Origin: Pseudomonas sp. R37(2017)
GTDB lineage: Bacteria; Pseudomonadota; Gammaproteobacteria; Pseudomonadales; Pseudomonadaceae
Assembly (NCBI RefSeq): GCF_002113375.1
Contig: NZ_NEHO01000003.1
Location: 372,001 to 436,000, forward strand
Reading direction: 5' to 3'
DNA length: 64,000 bases
Positions 1 through 10,593 of this stretch are shown in pieces. The notes beneath the pieces were generated by a model that was given only the letters and a program-made list of their open reading frames with translations, did no database searches and was not told where the DNA came from. Position 1 is the stretch's first letter, and the number at the start of each line of letters is the position of its first letter. Both the position numbers and the translations under genes were made by a program.

Positions 1-994
1 GCGGCCCGCCCAGGGTCGGCCCGAAACCGCCGCTGCAGACGCTTCCGATGATGTCGCCGGCTTCATTGACGATCTCGGCACCTTCGCGCACCGGTGTGCG
101 TTCCTGCGGTAACAGGCCGACGCGCTTGCGGCTGACACCTGCCTGTTGCTGGGCAAATACCGTTTCGGCACCAGGGAAACCGCCGGCCCGTGCGCCATCG
201 GCGCGACGTGGCTTGGAGATGGCCCACAGCAGGCTTGCTTCGATCGGGCTGGTCTCGGTGTTCATGTCATGGCCATACAGGCACAGACCCGCTTCCAGGC
301 GCAGGGAATCGCGGGCGCCAAGGCCGATGGCAGCCACTTCCGGTTCGGCCAGCAGGGCGCGAGCCAGGTCTTCGGCATTGGCGGCCGGCACGGAGATTTC
401 GAACCCGTCTTCACCGGTGTACCCCGAACGGCTGACGAAACAGTCCACGCCCAGCAGTTTTACTCGAGCAAACTGCATGAAGGTCATCTTCGCAACTGTA
501 GGTGCCAGACGCGCCAGTACAGTGACCGCCGCCGGGCCTTGCAGGGCGAGCAGGGCGCGCTCCTCGAACAGCGGTTCGATGCTGCACTGATCGCCGATGT
601 GCTGGCGCAGGTGCGCCAGGTCCTGATCCTTGCACGCGGCGTTGACCACCAGGAACAGTTCGTCGTTACCCAGGTTGGCGACCATCAGGTCATCGAGGAT
701 GCCGCCCGTCGCATTGGTGAACATCGCGTAACGCTGCATGCCCACCGGCAGGTCGATGATGTCCACCGGCACCAGGGTTTCCAGGGCCTTGGCGGCATTG
801 GCGCCGTTCAGGCGGATCTGGCCCATGTGCGAGACATCGAACAGCCCGGCCTGGTCGCGGGTGTGCTGGTGTTCTTTCATCACGCCCAACGGGTACTGCA
901 CCGGCATGTCATAGCCGGCGAACGGTACCATGCGCGCGCCGAGTTCGATGTGAAGTGCGTGCAACGGGGTTTTCAACAGTTGTTCGGTGGACAT
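1..994 (-). CDS. gcvT: Glycine cleavage system T protein (aminomethyltransferase), C-terminus beyond the window
   Basis: The reverse strand is open from an ATG at 994 to the window edge, about 331 codons of a protein that is usually about 370 residues, so only the C-terminal end is missing. The N-terminus (MSTEQLLKTPLHALHIELGA) and the internal stretches GYDMPVQYPLG, FDVSHMGQI and GYTGEDGFEI are typical of GcvT, which transfers the aminomethyl carbon from lipoyl-GcvH to tetrahydrofolate and releases ammonia. It is the last visible gene of the leftward gcvH-gcvP-sdaA-gcvT run and starts only 36 bp after the sdaA stop, so it is probably co-transcribed. A purine-rich RBS (CAGGAGCT) precedes the start. 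Identity is secure; only the 3' end is unseen. Confidence 0.95.
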   Translation of the reverse strand, partial: MSTEQLLKTPLHALHIELGARMVPFAGYDMPVQYPLGVMKEHQHTRDQAGLFDVSHMGQIRLNGANAAKALETLVPVDIIDLPVGMQRYAMFTNATGGILDDLMVANLGNDELFLVVNAACKDQDLAHLRQHIGDQCSIEPLFEERALLALQGPAAVTVLARLAPTVAKMTFMQFARVKLLGVDCFVSRSGYTGEDGFEISVPAANAEDLARALLAEPEVAAIGLGARDSLRLEAGLCLYGHDMNTETSPIEASLLWAISKPRRADGARAGGFPGAETVFAQQQAGVSRKRVGLLPQERTPVREGAEIVNEAGDIIGSVCSGGFGPTLGGP

Positions 995-1030
995 ATTCAG
1001 CTCCTGAAGAAGAGTGCAGGTGAGCGCACA

Positions 1031-2407
<1,377 letters not shown>

Positions 2408-2466
2408 GGTGGTTCTCCGGTTTCTTGTTATAGGGATTCACGGAATCGGGGGGAGAGCGCAATTCA

Positions 2467-2558
2467 CTGTGGGAGCGAGCCTGCTCGCGATAGCGGACTG
2501 ACATTGACCATAGATGTCGACTGAAAGACCGCTATCGCGAGCAGGCTCGCTCCCACAG
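2467..2558. repeat. REPIN (GTGGGAGCGAGC type) between gcvP and sdaA
   Basis: Two perfect 30-bp inverted arms (2467-2496 and 2529-2558) face each other across a loop of about 32 bp. It fills most of the 204-bp gap between sdaA and gcvP, where P. aeruginosa has glyA. Confidence 0.9.
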
Positions 2559-2611
2559 GGTTTTGCGGTGTTCTTGAGATTGGGGGCGGGATCAACCGCC
2601 CCCTCTTTCGT

Positions 2612-5464
2612 TTAAGCGTAGCTTTCGATCGACGGGCAGGCGCAGACCAGGTTGCGGTCGCCGAACACGTTGTCGACGCGACCGACCGGTGGCCAGTACT
2701 TGCCTTCGATCAGCGAGGCAACCGGGTAAACCGCTTGCTCGCGGCTGTACGGGTGCGACCACTCCCCGACCAGTTCCCTGGCGGTGTGCGGAGCGTTTTT
2801 CAGCGGGTTGTCGTCCTTGTCCAGCGTGCCGTTTTCCACCGCGCGGATTTCTTCACGGATGCGGATCATGGCGTCGCAGAAGCGGTCCAGTTCTTCCTTG
2901 GATTCGCTTTCGGTCGGCTCGATCATCAACGTGCCGGCTACCGGGAACGACATGGTCGGCGCGTGGAACCCGAAGTCGATCAGGCGCTTGGCCACGTCAT
3001 CGACGCTGATGCCGCTGCTGTCCTTCAGCGGGCGCAGGTCGAGGATGCACTCGTGGGCCACCAGGCCGTTGCTGCCGGTGTACAGAACCGGGTAGTGCTC
3101 TTCGAGGCGACGGGAAATGTAGTTGGCATTGAGGATCGCCAACTGCGAAGCGCGCTTGAGACCCGCACCACCCATCATGCGAATGTACATCCAGGTGATC
3201 GGCAGAATGCTTGCGCTGCCGAACGGTGCCGCGCAAACGGCGCCTTCCTTGCGCTCCATCTGTGCGTGGCCCGGCAGGAATGGCGCCAGGTGCGATTTCA
3301 CACCAATCGGGCCGACGCCCGGGCCGCCACCGCCGTGAGGGATGCAGAAGGTCTTGTGCAGGTTCAGGTGCGAAACGTCGCCGCCGAACTTGCCCGGCGC
3401 GCACAGGCCGACCATCGCGTTCATGTTGGCGCCGTCGATGTACACCTGGCCGCCGTTGTCGTGAATGATGCCGCAGATTTCGCGGATGCCTTCTTCGAAC
3501 ACGCCGTGGGTCGACGGGTAGGTGATCATCAGCGCAGCGAGGTGTTCGCGGTGCTCGATGGCCTTGGCGCGCAGGTCTTCGATGTCGACGTTGCCGCGGG
3601 CATCGCACGCGGTCACGACCACGCGCATGCCAGCCATTTGTGCGGTGGCCGGGTTGGTGCCGTGGGCCGACGACGGGATCAGGCAGATGTCGCGACGGTC
3701 TTCGCCACGGCTCTGGTGGTAGGCGCGAATCGCCAGGAGACCTGCGTATTCACCCTGGGAGCCGGCGTTCGGTTGCAGCGAAACCGAGTCATAACCGGTC
3801 GCCGCGCACAGCATGGCCTCCAGTTCGTCGGTCAATTGCTGATAACCGGCGCTTTGTTCGGCCGGGGCGAACGGGTGCAGGGCGCCGAACTCGGCCCAGG
3901 TCACCGGAATCATTTCGCTGGCGGCGTTGAGTTTCATGGTGCACGAACCCAGCGGGATCATGGTGCGGTCCAGCGCCAGGTCCTTGTCCGCCAGTTTGCG
4001 CAGGTAGCGCATCAGCTCGGTTTCCGAGTGATAGCGGTTGAACACCGGATGGCTGAGGATTGGCGACTGACGCACCAGCGTGGCCGGGATGGCGCTCTGC
4101 ACCGAGGCGGCGAGGGCGGCGAAGTCCGGCAGGGCCTTGCCCTCGGACAGCAGGCTCCACAGGGTTTCAACGTCGGCCGCAGTGGTGGTTTCGTCCAGGG
4201 ACAGGCCCAGGCGCTCGCCATCGACCACGCGCAGGTTGATGCGCTGGGCGTGTGCCTTGTCGTGCAGGGCGGCGGTTTGAGCGCCGGTCTTGACGGTCAG
4301 GGTGTCGAAGAAGCTCGCTTGCTCGACGTTCAGGCCCAATGCGCTCAAGCCTTTGGCCAGGATCGCGGTCAGGTGGTGCACGCGATTGGCGATCTGCGTC
4401 AGGCCTTTTGGACCGTGGTACACGGCGTACATGCTGGCGATGTTGGCCAGCAGCACTTGCGCGGTGCAGATGTTCGACGTGGCTTTCTCGCGACGGATGT
4501 GTTGCTCGCGGGTCTGCATGGCCAGGCGCAGGGCCGGGTTGCCGAAACGGTCTACCGAAACACCGACCAGGCGGCCCGGCATGTCACGTTTGAACGCATC
4601 CTTGGTGGAGAAGTACGCCGCGTGCGGGCCACCGAAGCCCAGCGGCACGCCGAAGCGTTGTGCGCTGCCGATGGCCACGTCGGCACCGAATTCGCCCGGC
4701 GCGGTCAGTACGGTCAGGGCCAGCAGGTCGGCAGCCACGGCTACCAGGGCGTTGGCGGCGTGGAAGCGTTCGGTGAGTTCGCGGTAATCGAACACGTCAC
4801 CGTTGCTCGCCGGGTATTGCAGCAGGGCGCCGAAGAACGGCGTCACGTCGCTCAGTTCGCGCTCGTCGCCAACCACCACGTCGATGCCCAGAGGCTCGGC
4901 ACGGGTGCGCAGTACGTCGAGGGTCTGCGGGTGGCAATGCACGGAGGCGAAGAACTGGTGGCTGCCCTTGTTCTTGCTCAGGCGTTTGCAGAAGGTCATG
5001 GCTTCGGCAGCGGCGGTGGCTTCGTCGAGCAGGGAGGCGTTGGCGATCGGCAGGCCGGTGAGGTCGCTGATCAGGGTCTGGAAGTTCAGCAGCGCTTCGA
5101 GACGGCCCTGGGAGATTTCTGGCTGGTACGGGGTGTAGGCGGTGTACCAGGCCGGGTTTTCCAGCAGGTTGCGCAGGATCGGCGACGGCGTGTGGGTGCC
5201 GTAGTAACCCTGGCCGATGAAGGTCTTGAACAGCTGGTTTTTGGTCGCGATGGACTTGATCAACGCCAGGGCGTCGGCTTCGCTCAGGCCGTCTTCCAGG
5301 CCGAGGATGCTGGTGCCCTTGATGCTGTCGGGAATCACGCTGGTGCTCAGGGCTTCCAGCGAGTCGAAGCCGAGGCTGTTGAGCATGGCCTGCTCGTCAC
5401 CAGCGCGCGGGCCGATGTGACGAGCGATGAATTCGTTGGCAGTGGTCAGATTCACTTGGGTCAT
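2612..5464 (-). CDS. gcvP: Glycine dehydrogenase (decarboxylating), P protein
   Basis: This is a full-length 950-residue single-chain P protein. It decarboxylates glycine with pyridoxal phosphate and passes the aminomethyl group to the lipoyl arm of GcvH. The N-terminal FIARHIGP segment is typical, and the C-terminal half carries the PLP-lysine region [17 protein letters not shown]. The neighbouring [14 protein letters not shown] stretch is also conserved. It begins 11 bp after the gcvH stop, in an obvious operon. The annotated ATG is preceded by a GAGGAGCACTGAC ribosome site. A second gcv system often exists elsewhere in Pseudomonas genomes; the presence of gcsR and sdaA marks this as the GcsR-controlled set (gcvP2). 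Confidence 0.97.
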   Translation of the reverse strand: MTQVNLTTANEFIARHIGPRAGDEQAMLNSLGFDSLEALSTSVIPDSIKGTSILGLEDGLSEADALALIKSIATKNQLFKTFIGQGYYGTHTPSPILRNLLENPAWYTAYTPYQPEISQGRLEALLNFQTLISDLTGLPIANASLLDEATAAAEAMTFCKRLSKNKGSHQFFASVHCHPQTLDVLRTRAEPLGIDVVVGDERELSDVTPFFGALLQYPASNGDVFDYRELTERFHAANALVAVAADLLALTVLTAPGEFGADVAIGSAQRFGVPLGFGGPHAAYFSTKDAFKRDMPGRLVGVSVDRFGNPALRLAMQTREQHIRREKATSNICTAQVLLANIASMYAVYHGPKGLTQIANRVHHLTAILAKGLSALGLNVEQASFFDTLTVKTGAQTAALHDKAHAQRINLRVVDGERLGLSLDETTTAADVETLWSLLSEGKALPDFAALAASVQSAIPATLVRQSPILSHPVFNRYHSETELMRYLRKLADKDLALDRTMIPLGSCTMKLNAASEMIPVTWAEFGALHPFAPAEQSAGYQQLTDELEAMLCAATGYDSVSLQPNAGSQGEYAGLLAIRAYHQSRGEDRRDICLIPSSAHGTNPATAQMAGMRVVVTACDARGNVDIEDLRAKAIEHREHLAALMITYPSTHGVFEEGIREICGIIHDNGGQVYIDGANMNAMVGLCAPGKFGGDVSHLNLHKTFCIPHGGGGPGVGPIGVKSHLAPFLPGHAQMERKEGAVCAAPFGSASILPITWMYIRMMGGAGLKRASQLAILNANYISRRLEEHYPVLYTGSNGLVAHECILDLRPLKDSSGISVDDVAKRLIDFGFHAPTMSFPVAGTLMIEPTESESKEELDRFCDAMIRIREEIRAVENGTLDKDDNPLKNAPHTARELVGEWSHPYSREQAVYPVASLIEGKYWPPVGRVDNVFGDRNLVCACPSIESYA

Positions 5465-5475
5465 GTCAGTGCTCC

Positions 5476-5859
5476 TCAGGCTTCGGCTTGGGCTTTGATC
5501 AGGCGGTCGTAGGCGTCCTGATCCAGCAGTTGGGCGACTGCCGAGGCGTCGCTTGGCTGGAAGCGGAAGAACCAGCCTTCGCCCAGCGGATCTTCGTTGA
5601 CCAGTTCCGGGCTGCTGTCGAGCGCCGGGTTCACTTCCAGCACTTCGCCATCCAGCGGCATGTACACGCCGCTGGCAGCTTTTACCGATTCCACGGTGGC
5701 GGCTTCGGCGCCTTTGTCGTAGGACTGCAACTCAGGCAGTTGAACGAAAACCACGTCGCCCAGGGCGTTCTGTGCGAAAGCGGTGATGCCGACCGTGACG
5801 CTGCCGTCAGCTTCGGTGCGCAGCCATTCGTGATCTTCAGTAAAACGCAACTCGCTCAT
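5476..5859 (-). CDS. gcvH: Glycine cleavage system H protein
   Basis: The 127-residue product is the lipoyl carrier of the glycine cleavage complex, shuttling the aminomethyl group between GcvP, GcvT and lipoamide dehydrogenase. The lipoylation motif VESVKAAS places the modified lysine at residue 60. The start [14 protein letters not shown] is characteristic and follows a TAGGAGTTTCC ribosome site. It is the first gene of the leftward gcvH-gcvP-sdaA-gcvT operon and is preceded by the sigma-54 promoter and operator-like sites described separately. Length and sequence match the family with no oddities. Confidence 0.97.
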   Translation of the reverse strand: MSELRFTEDHEWLRTEADGSVTVGITAFAQNALGDVVFVQLPELQSYDKGAEAATVESVKAASGVYMPLDGEVLEVNPALDSSPELVNEDPLGEGWFFRFQPSDASAVAQLLDQDAYDRLIKAQAEA

Positions 5860-5940
5860 GGAAACTCCTAAGGGGGCCAGACTCGTCTGGTGGACGCGAT
5901 TGAATACTGGGGCGATGCCCGTGTTATGGAGGACTACATA

Positions 5941-5955
5941 GCAAGAACGCGGCCA
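5941..5955 (-). promoter_or_regulatory. Sigma-54 (-24/-12) promoter of the gcv operon
   Basis: Read on the reverse strand the site is TGGCCGCGTTCTTGC. Against the consensus TGGCAC-N5-TTGC it keeps the GG at -24 and the GC at -12 with exact spacing, and differs only at two positions of the first block. It lies about 80 bp upstream of gcvH and downstream of three operator-like sites, as expected for an operon driven by the sigma-54 activator GcsR encoded next door. Confidence 0.75.
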
Positions 5956-6020
5956 ACGTTGTTTTTATTGTTATTGATCAATGATTTAGGTGGTTTCGAC
6001 AAAGGCTGGAATGCATTCGC

Positions 6021-6138
6021 TGTAGCGAAATCGATACGTCATGAGTCAGGGATAAAAGCCGAGGGGGATCAAAGCCTTGCACAGCCGTGATCGCAGAGGG
6101 GTGTATCGATATCGTTCCGCTGTAGCGCTTTCAGTACA
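6021..6138 (-). promoter_or_regulatory. Three GcsR-type operator sites
   Basis: Three 18-bp sites fit the pattern TGTAACG-N4-CGTTCCG that I recall for GcsR. They are 6021-6038 (TGTAGCG-N4-CGATACG), 6102-6119 (TGTATCG-N4-CGTTCCG, the best) and 6121-6138 (TGTAGCG-N4-CAGTACA). The last two are adjacent, the first lies about 63 bp nearer the promoter. They sit 66 to 183 bp upstream of the -24/-12 element, a normal range for sigma-54 enhancers. The pattern match is visible; binding is inferred. Confidence 0.65.
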
Positions 6139-6181
6139 GGTGGAGGTCGTTTTTGACGCAATTCCAGGCTGGGCACAAAAC

Positions 6182-6272
6182 CTGTGGGAGCGAGCCTGCT
6201 CGCGAAAGCGTAGTGTCAGGCAATGTTGAAGTGACTGATCCACCGTATTCGCGAGCAGGCTCGCTCCCACAG
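6182..6272. repeat. REPIN (GTGGGAGCGAGC type) after gcsR
   Basis: Facing arms begin CTGTGGGAGCGAGCCTGCTC and end in the reverse complement, separated by a short loop. The element lies directly after the gcsR stop codon and upstream of the operator sites. Confidence 0.88.
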
Positions 6273-6282
6273 TTGTCCGGTG

Positions 6283-7791
6283 TCAGGCCTTGCTGGGAAT
6301 CCCGTACTTGCGCAACCGATGGGCAATCGCCGTGTGGGAGGTTTGCAGGCGGGTCGCCAGTTGCCGGGTCGAGGGATAGCTGACGTAGAGTTTCTCCAGC
6401 AGGGTTTTCTCGAATTCGTCCATGGCCTGTTCCAGGCTGTCGACGTCATGGTCGCCCTGGCGGGCCACCGAGGTGCCGGCGATATCGAGGTCGCCAATGT
6501 CCACCAGGCTGCTTTCGCAAATCGCCGCGGCGCGGAAGATCACGTTCTGCAATTGCCGCACGTTGCCCGGCCAGCGGTTGCCCAGCAGCGCCGGGTAAGT
6601 GCCTGGCGCCAGGCGACAGATCGGGCGCTGGATCTGTGCACAGGCCTGCTGCATGAAGTAGCGGGCCAGCAGCAGAATGTCCTGGCCCCGCTCGCGTAGC
6701 GGCGGCACTTCAACGTTGAGCACGTTGAGACGATAGAACAGGTCTTCGCGGAACAGGCCTTCGCTGACCATGTTTTCCAGGTCACGGTGGGTTGCACTGA
6801 GGATTCGCACGTTGACTTTGACCTCGCGGTCACCGCCGACCCGGCGGAAACTGCCGTCGTTGAGGAAACGCAGCAATTTGGCCTGCAAGTACGGCGACAT
6901 CTCGCCGATTTCATCGAGAAACACCGTGCCCTGGTTGGCCAGCTCCATCAGTCCTGGCTTACCGCCTCGTTGTGCGCCGGTGAAGGCGCCAGGGGCGTAG
7001 CCGAACAGTTCACTTTCGGCGAGGTTCTCCGGCAATGCCGCGCAGTTCAACGCCAGGAAGGGTGAGCTGTGCCGGGCGCTGACGGCATGGCAGGCACGGG
7101 CCACCAATTCCTTGCCGGTGCCGGTCTCACCCTGGATCAGCAGCGGTGCATCGAGGGCCGCTACCCGCTGGGCGCGCGCCTTGAGGGTGCGGATCACCGG
7201 GGATTCGCCGAGCAGCGCATCGAAACCTTCGGCGTGATCGTGATGCAACGCGGAGAGGCGTTCGCCGATGCGGTTCGGTTGGTACAGGGTCAGCAGGGCG
7301 CCGGCGTCGGTGATCGGTGTGGCGTCGAGCAACAGGGTCTGGCCATTGACGGTTATTTCCCGCAAAGGCAGACGAAAGCCGTGTTCGAGCAAGGCGTCGA
7401 GCAGGGCCGGGTCGGCAAACAGGTCGGCCACGCTTTCACCGGCTGGTTCGCGGCCGTACAGGGCGATCAACGCCGGGTTGGCCAGCAGCACCTTGCCGGC
7501 GCTGTCCAGTGCCAGCACCGGGTCGGTCATGGCGGCAAGCAGCGCGTCGAGCTGCAAGTGCCGGCGCTGGCCGGGCAGGATGTCGACCACCGTCACCGCT
7601 TGCACGCCGCGCACGCTGAACAGTGCATCACGCAACTCTTCGAGGACTTGCGGGCTCAAGGTCGGGGCGTCGATGTAGACATTGGGCGGGACCATTTCCA
7701 CCGCATCCAGATTGAGATTGCGTCCACCGAGCAGGGCCAGGACTTCCTGGGTAATGCCGACGCGGTCGATGAAGCTGACGTGGATACGCAT
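6283..7791 (-). CDS. gcsR: TyrR-like sigma-54 enhancer-binding activator of the glycine cleavage operon
   Basis: The 502-residue regulator has an N-terminal ACT-type domain (residues about 1-75, MRIHVSFIDRVGITQEVLAL), then a PAS domain (about 80-190), an AAA+ domain with Walker A GETGTGKE and the intact sigma-54 contact loop GAFTGA, and a C-terminal TyrR-type helix-turn-helix (TRQLATRLQTSHTAIAHRLR). This layout is that of TyrR, but E. coli TyrR lacks GAFTGA, so this protein should be a true sigma-54 activator. In P. aeruginosa, GcsR with this architecture is encoded next to the gcv2 operon and activates it in response to glycine. The matching position, promoter and operator-like sites here support the same role. 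The assignment to glycine rather than an aromatic amino acid rests on context. Confidence 0.9.
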   Translation of the reverse strand: MRIHVSFIDRVGITQEVLALLGGRNLNLDAVEMVPPNVYIDAPTLSPQVLEELRDALFSVRGVQAVTVVDILPGQRRHLQLDALLAAMTDPVLALDSAGKVLLANPALIALYGREPAGESVADLFADPALLDALLEHGFRLPLREITVNGQTLLLDATPITDAGALLTLYQPNRIGERLSALHHDHAEGFDALLGESPVIRTLKARAQRVAALDAPLLIQGETGTGKELVARACHAVSARHSSPFLALNCAALPENLAESELFGYAPGAFTGAQRGGKPGLMELANQGTVFLDEIGEMSPYLQAKLLRFLNDGSFRRVGGDREVKVNVRILSATHRDLENMVSEGLFREDLFYRLNVLNVEVPPLRERGQDILLLARYFMQQACAQIQRPICRLAPGTYPALLGNRWPGNVRQLQNVIFRAAAICESSLVDIGDLDIAGTSVARQGDHDVDSLEQAMDEFEKTLLEKLYVSYPSTRQLATRLQTSHTAIAHRLRKYGIPSKA

Positions 7792-7889
7792 GGGGCGCTT
7801 TCGGGTTCTGGATTGCGAGGGGGGGCAATTATGCCTTGGGGCGGGCTAATGGTGAAATGTGCCGCCGATATTCCGGACGACATTATCCC

Positions 7890-8010
7890 CTGTGGGAGCG
7901 GCGGTGCGGCGATCCGACTTGCCCGCGATGACGGCGGTAGATCTGGCATTGATGTGACAGATATACCGCTATCGCGGGCAAGTCGGATCGCCGCACCGCC
8001 GCTCCCACAG
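7890..8010. repeat. Long REPIN of a different subfamily (perfect 40-bp arms)
   Basis: Arms 7890-7929 and 7971-8010 are perfect 40-bp reverse complements with a 41-bp loop. The head is the usual CTGTGGGAGCGG, but the body (GGTGCGGCGATCCGACTTGC) differs from the common GAGCCTGCTCGCGA form, marking a separate REP subfamily. It lies between gcsR and the DUF5064-like gene. Confidence 0.9.
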
Positions 8011-8044
8011 TAGTTTGTGGTTGATCACAGATTGTGTGTTCGGG

Positions 8045-8407
8045 TTATTCGAATTTCTCGAGATCTATCGGGTCACCTGATTTCATGTCCAGCTGCTTGC
8101 GGATGTCTTCGAACATCAAATCGTAATGCTTGTGTTGCGAGCTGATCTGGCTGTGTGTCTTGGGAATTCCATATTTCTCGGCGATTTTCGTTACGTTGCT
8201 GGCGAAGTTGTAGGCCTCTTCCTTGGGCAGGAAGAAGGGTTCCGACATGACCTTGCCCTGAATGTTGCCATGCATGGTGAACTGGATGCCTTTTTCACCT
8301 TTGGCATTCTTGCTGACTTCATAGTCGAGGTGAACGTTGTAGCTGACATCATCCGGGGTCAATGCGTGACGTTCGATGTGCAAATGACCTGGCTCAAACA
8401 TTGCCAT
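8045..8407 (-). CDS. Conserved protein, DUF5064-like
   Basis: The 120-residue product (MAMFEPGHLHIERHALTPDD) has no signal peptide or membrane segment and is charged and hydrophilic, so it is probably cytosolic. I recognise it as resembling the Pseudomonas DUF5064 family, whose function is unknown; that recall cannot be checked here. It starts 12 bp after the arcC stop with a GGAGAAACCCCC ribosome site, so it is likely the last gene of the arcDABC transcript. That makes an accessory role in arginine fermentation or microaerobic life possible but unproven. Confidence 0.75.
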   Translation of the reverse strand: MAMFEPGHLHIERHALTPDDVSYNVHLDYEVSKNAKGEKGIQFTMHGNIQGKVMSEPFFLPKEEAYNFASNVTKIAEKYGIPKTHSQISSQHKHYDLMFEDIRKQLDMKSGDPIDLEKFE

Positions 8408-8419
8408 GGGGGTTTCTCC

Positions 8420-9349
8420 TTACAAATAAGTAATGCCAGGCGTCGCCGTGCTGATGCGCGTGCCGGCCTTGCCCTGAACGATCGCTTCAATGTCCGAGAG
8501 CGAACCGATCACCGCCACTTTTCCAGTATGGCGTGCGAATTCGCAGGCTGCCTGCACCTTCGGTCCCATGGAGCCGGCGGCGAAGCCGAGTTTTTCCATT
8601 TCGTCGGGGTGGGCCTGGGCGATGGCTTTCTGCGTGGGTTTGCCAAAGTCGATGAAGGCGGCGTTGACGTCGGTGGCGATCACCAGCAGATCGGCTTCAA
8701 GCTGTTCGGCCAGCAACGCCGAGCACAGGTCTTTGTCGATGACCGCTTCGACGCCCTCGAGTTTGCCGGGCGAGGTGTACATGGTCGGAATGCCGCCGCC
8801 ACCGGCGCAGATCACGATGCTGCTTTTTTCCAGCAGCCATTTGATCGGACGGATTTCGAAGATTCGTTTCGGTTTCGGGCTGGCGACCACGCGGCGATAT
8901 TTGTCGCCGTCCGGGGCGATTGCCCAGCCTTTTTCGACGGCGAGTCTTTCCGCATCGGCCTTGCTGTAGACCGGGCCGATGGGTTTGGTCGGGTTCTTGA
9001 ACGCCGGGTCATTGGCATCGACTTCGACCTGGGTCAGCAAGGTCGCGAAGGGCACTTCGAAGTCCAGCAGGTTGCCCAGTTCCTGTTCGATGATGTAGCC
9101 GATCATGCCTTCGGTTTCGGCACCGAGCACGTCCAGCGGGTAAGGGGTGACGGAGGTGTAGGCCGCCGCTTGCAATGACAGCAGGCCGACCTGGGGGCCA
9201 TTGCCGTGGGCGATGACCAGTTGGTTGCCGGGATGGATCTTGGCGATCTGTTCGGTGGCGATCCGGATATTGGCGCGCTGGTTGTCAGCGGTCATGGGTT
9301 CGCCCCGACGGAGCAGGGCATTACCGCCAAGAGCTACGACGATACGCAT
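8420..9349 (-). CDS. arcC: Carbamate kinase
   Basis: The 309-residue product makes ATP from carbamoyl phosphate and ADP, the energy-yielding last step of the arginine deiminase pathway. The N-terminus [17 protein letters not shown] and the internal [20 protein letters not shown] and [10 protein letters not shown] segments are signatures of the carbamate kinase branch of the amino acid kinase fold. It is separated from arcB by a REPIN. Length is normal. Confidence 0.97.
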   Translation of the reverse strand: MRIVVALGGNALLRRGEPMTADNQRANIRIATEQIAKIHPGNQLVIAHGNGPQVGLLSLQAAAYTSVTPYPLDVLGAETEGMIGYIIEQELGNLLDFEVPFATLLTQVEVDANDPAFKNPTKPIGPVYSKADAERLAVEKGWAIAPDGDKYRRVVASPKPKRIFEIRPIKWLLEKSSIVICAGGGGIPTMYTSPGKLEGVEAVIDKDLCSALLAEQLEADLLVIATDVNAAFIDFGKPTQKAIAQAHPDEMEKLGFAAGSMGPKVQAACEFARHTGKVAVIGSLSDIEAIVQGKAGTRISTATPGITYL

Positions 9350-9393
9350 GGTGCAGTCCTTCTAAAAGAGAAGTCACAAACAACCCGGTCCTT

Positions 9394-9483
9394 TGTGGGA
9401 GCGAGCCTGCTCGCGAAGAGGGCATGTCAGTCGACATCCCTATCGTCTGTTGCATCGCATTCGCGAGCAGGCTCGCTCCCACA
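9394..9483. repeat. REPIN (GTGGGAGCGAGC type) inside the arc operon
   Basis: Facing REP arms (TGTGGGAGCGAGCCTGCTCG and its reverse complement) occupy the arcB-arcC gap. As intergenic hairpins inside an operon they could stabilise the upstream arcDAB message. Confidence 0.87.
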
Positions 9484-9500
9484 TTGACCGGGTCCGGCCG

Positions 9501-10511
9501 TCAGAGATCCGCCAGTGTCGACACCAGAATCGCCTTGATGGTGTGCATGCGGTTTTCCGCTTGCTCGAAGGCGATGCAGGCCGGGGACTCGAACACGTCA
9601 TCGGTCACTTCGATGCCGTTCTTCAGGTGCGGATACTGCTCGGCAATCTGCTTGCCGACCTTGGTGTCGCTGTTGTGGAACGCCGGCAGGCAGTGCATGA
9701 ACTTGGTGCGCGGGTTGCCGGTGGCTTTCATCAGTTCGGCGTTGACCTGATACGGCAGCAGTTGCTGGATGCGTTCGGCCCAGGCTTCGACCGGCTCGCC
9801 CATCGACACCCACACATCGGTATGGATGAAGTCCACGCCCTTGACCGCCGCTTTCGGGTCTTCGGTGAGGGTGATGCGCGCGCCGCTTTCTTCGCCGTAT
9901 TGCTTGCAGCGAGCCACCAGGTCGTCCGCCGGCCACAGGGCCTTCGGCGCGCAGATGCGCACGTCCATGCCGAGTTTGGCGCCGATCAGCAACAACGAGT
10001 TGCCCATGTTGTTACGGGCATCGCCGAGGTAGGCGTAGCTGATTTCGTGGAGCGGCTTGTCGGCGTGTTCACGCATGGTCAGCACGTCGGCGATCATTTG
10101 CGTCGGGTGGTATTCGTCGGTCAGGCCGTTGAACACCGGTACGCCGGCGAACTTGGCCAGTTCCTCGACGATTTCCTGCTTGAAGCCACGGTACTCGATG
10201 GCATCGTACATGCGCCCGAGCACGCGGGCGGTGTCCTTCATGCTTTCCTTGTGGCCGATCTGCGAGGAGTTCGGGTCGATGTAGGTGACGTTGGCGCCCT
10301 GGTCATAGGCGGCCACTTCGAACGCGCAGCGGGTGCGGGTCGAGGTTTTTTCGAAGATCAGCGCGATGTTGTTGCCCTTGAGATGCTGCTGTTCGGTGCC
10401 GGTGTACTTGGCACGCTTGAGGTCGCGGGACAAGTCGAGCAGGTAGCGCAATTCGCGAGGGGTGTGGTGTTCCAGGCTCAGCAGATTGCGGTTATGGATG
10501 TTGAACGCCAT
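9501..10511 (-). CDS. arcB: Ornithine carbamoyltransferase, catabolic
   Basis: The catabolic enzyme splits citrulline with phosphate into ornithine and carbamoyl phosphate. I chose the ATG at 10511 ([17 protein letters not shown], 336 residues) because AGGAG lies 7 bases before it and the start matches the ArcB family; an upstream in-frame start would add 24 unrelated residues. The carbamoyl-phosphate motif STRTR and the ornithine-side motif HCLPAFH are present. It lies between arcA and arcC, which distinguishes it from the biosynthetic argF. Confidence 0.97.
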   Translation of the reverse strand: MAFNIHNRNLLSLEHHTPRELRYLLDLSRDLKRAKYTGTEQQHLKGNNIALIFEKTSTRTRCAFEVAAYDQGANVTYIDPNSSQIGHKESMKDTARVLGRMYDAIEYRGFKQEIVEELAKFAGVPVFNGLTDEYHPTQMIADVLTMREHADKPLHEISYAYLGDARNNMGNSLLLIGAKLGMDVRICAPKALWPADDLVARCKQYGEESGARITLTEDPKAAVKGVDFIHTDVWVSMGEPVEAWAERIQQLLPYQVNAELMKATGNPRTKFMHCLPAFHNSDTKVGKQIAEQYPHLKNGIEVTDDVFESPACIAFEQAENRMHTIKAILVSTLADL

Positions 10512-10593
10512 TTTGGATCTCCTAAGGTGTCGGTTAACCCCTTGGCCTGGGCATGCTCTCGGTGCGAGAGCTGCGCGGGCCAAGGTTCATAGG

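Noticed and set aside
2735..5512. Long antisense open frame (925 codons) opposite gcvP
   Set aside because: Composition and frame make it the complement shadow of a GC-rich gene, with no ribosome site or known family.
5890..6090. 66-codon frame upstream of gcvH
   Set aside because: It spans the sigma-54 promoter and an operator-like site, with no ribosome site.
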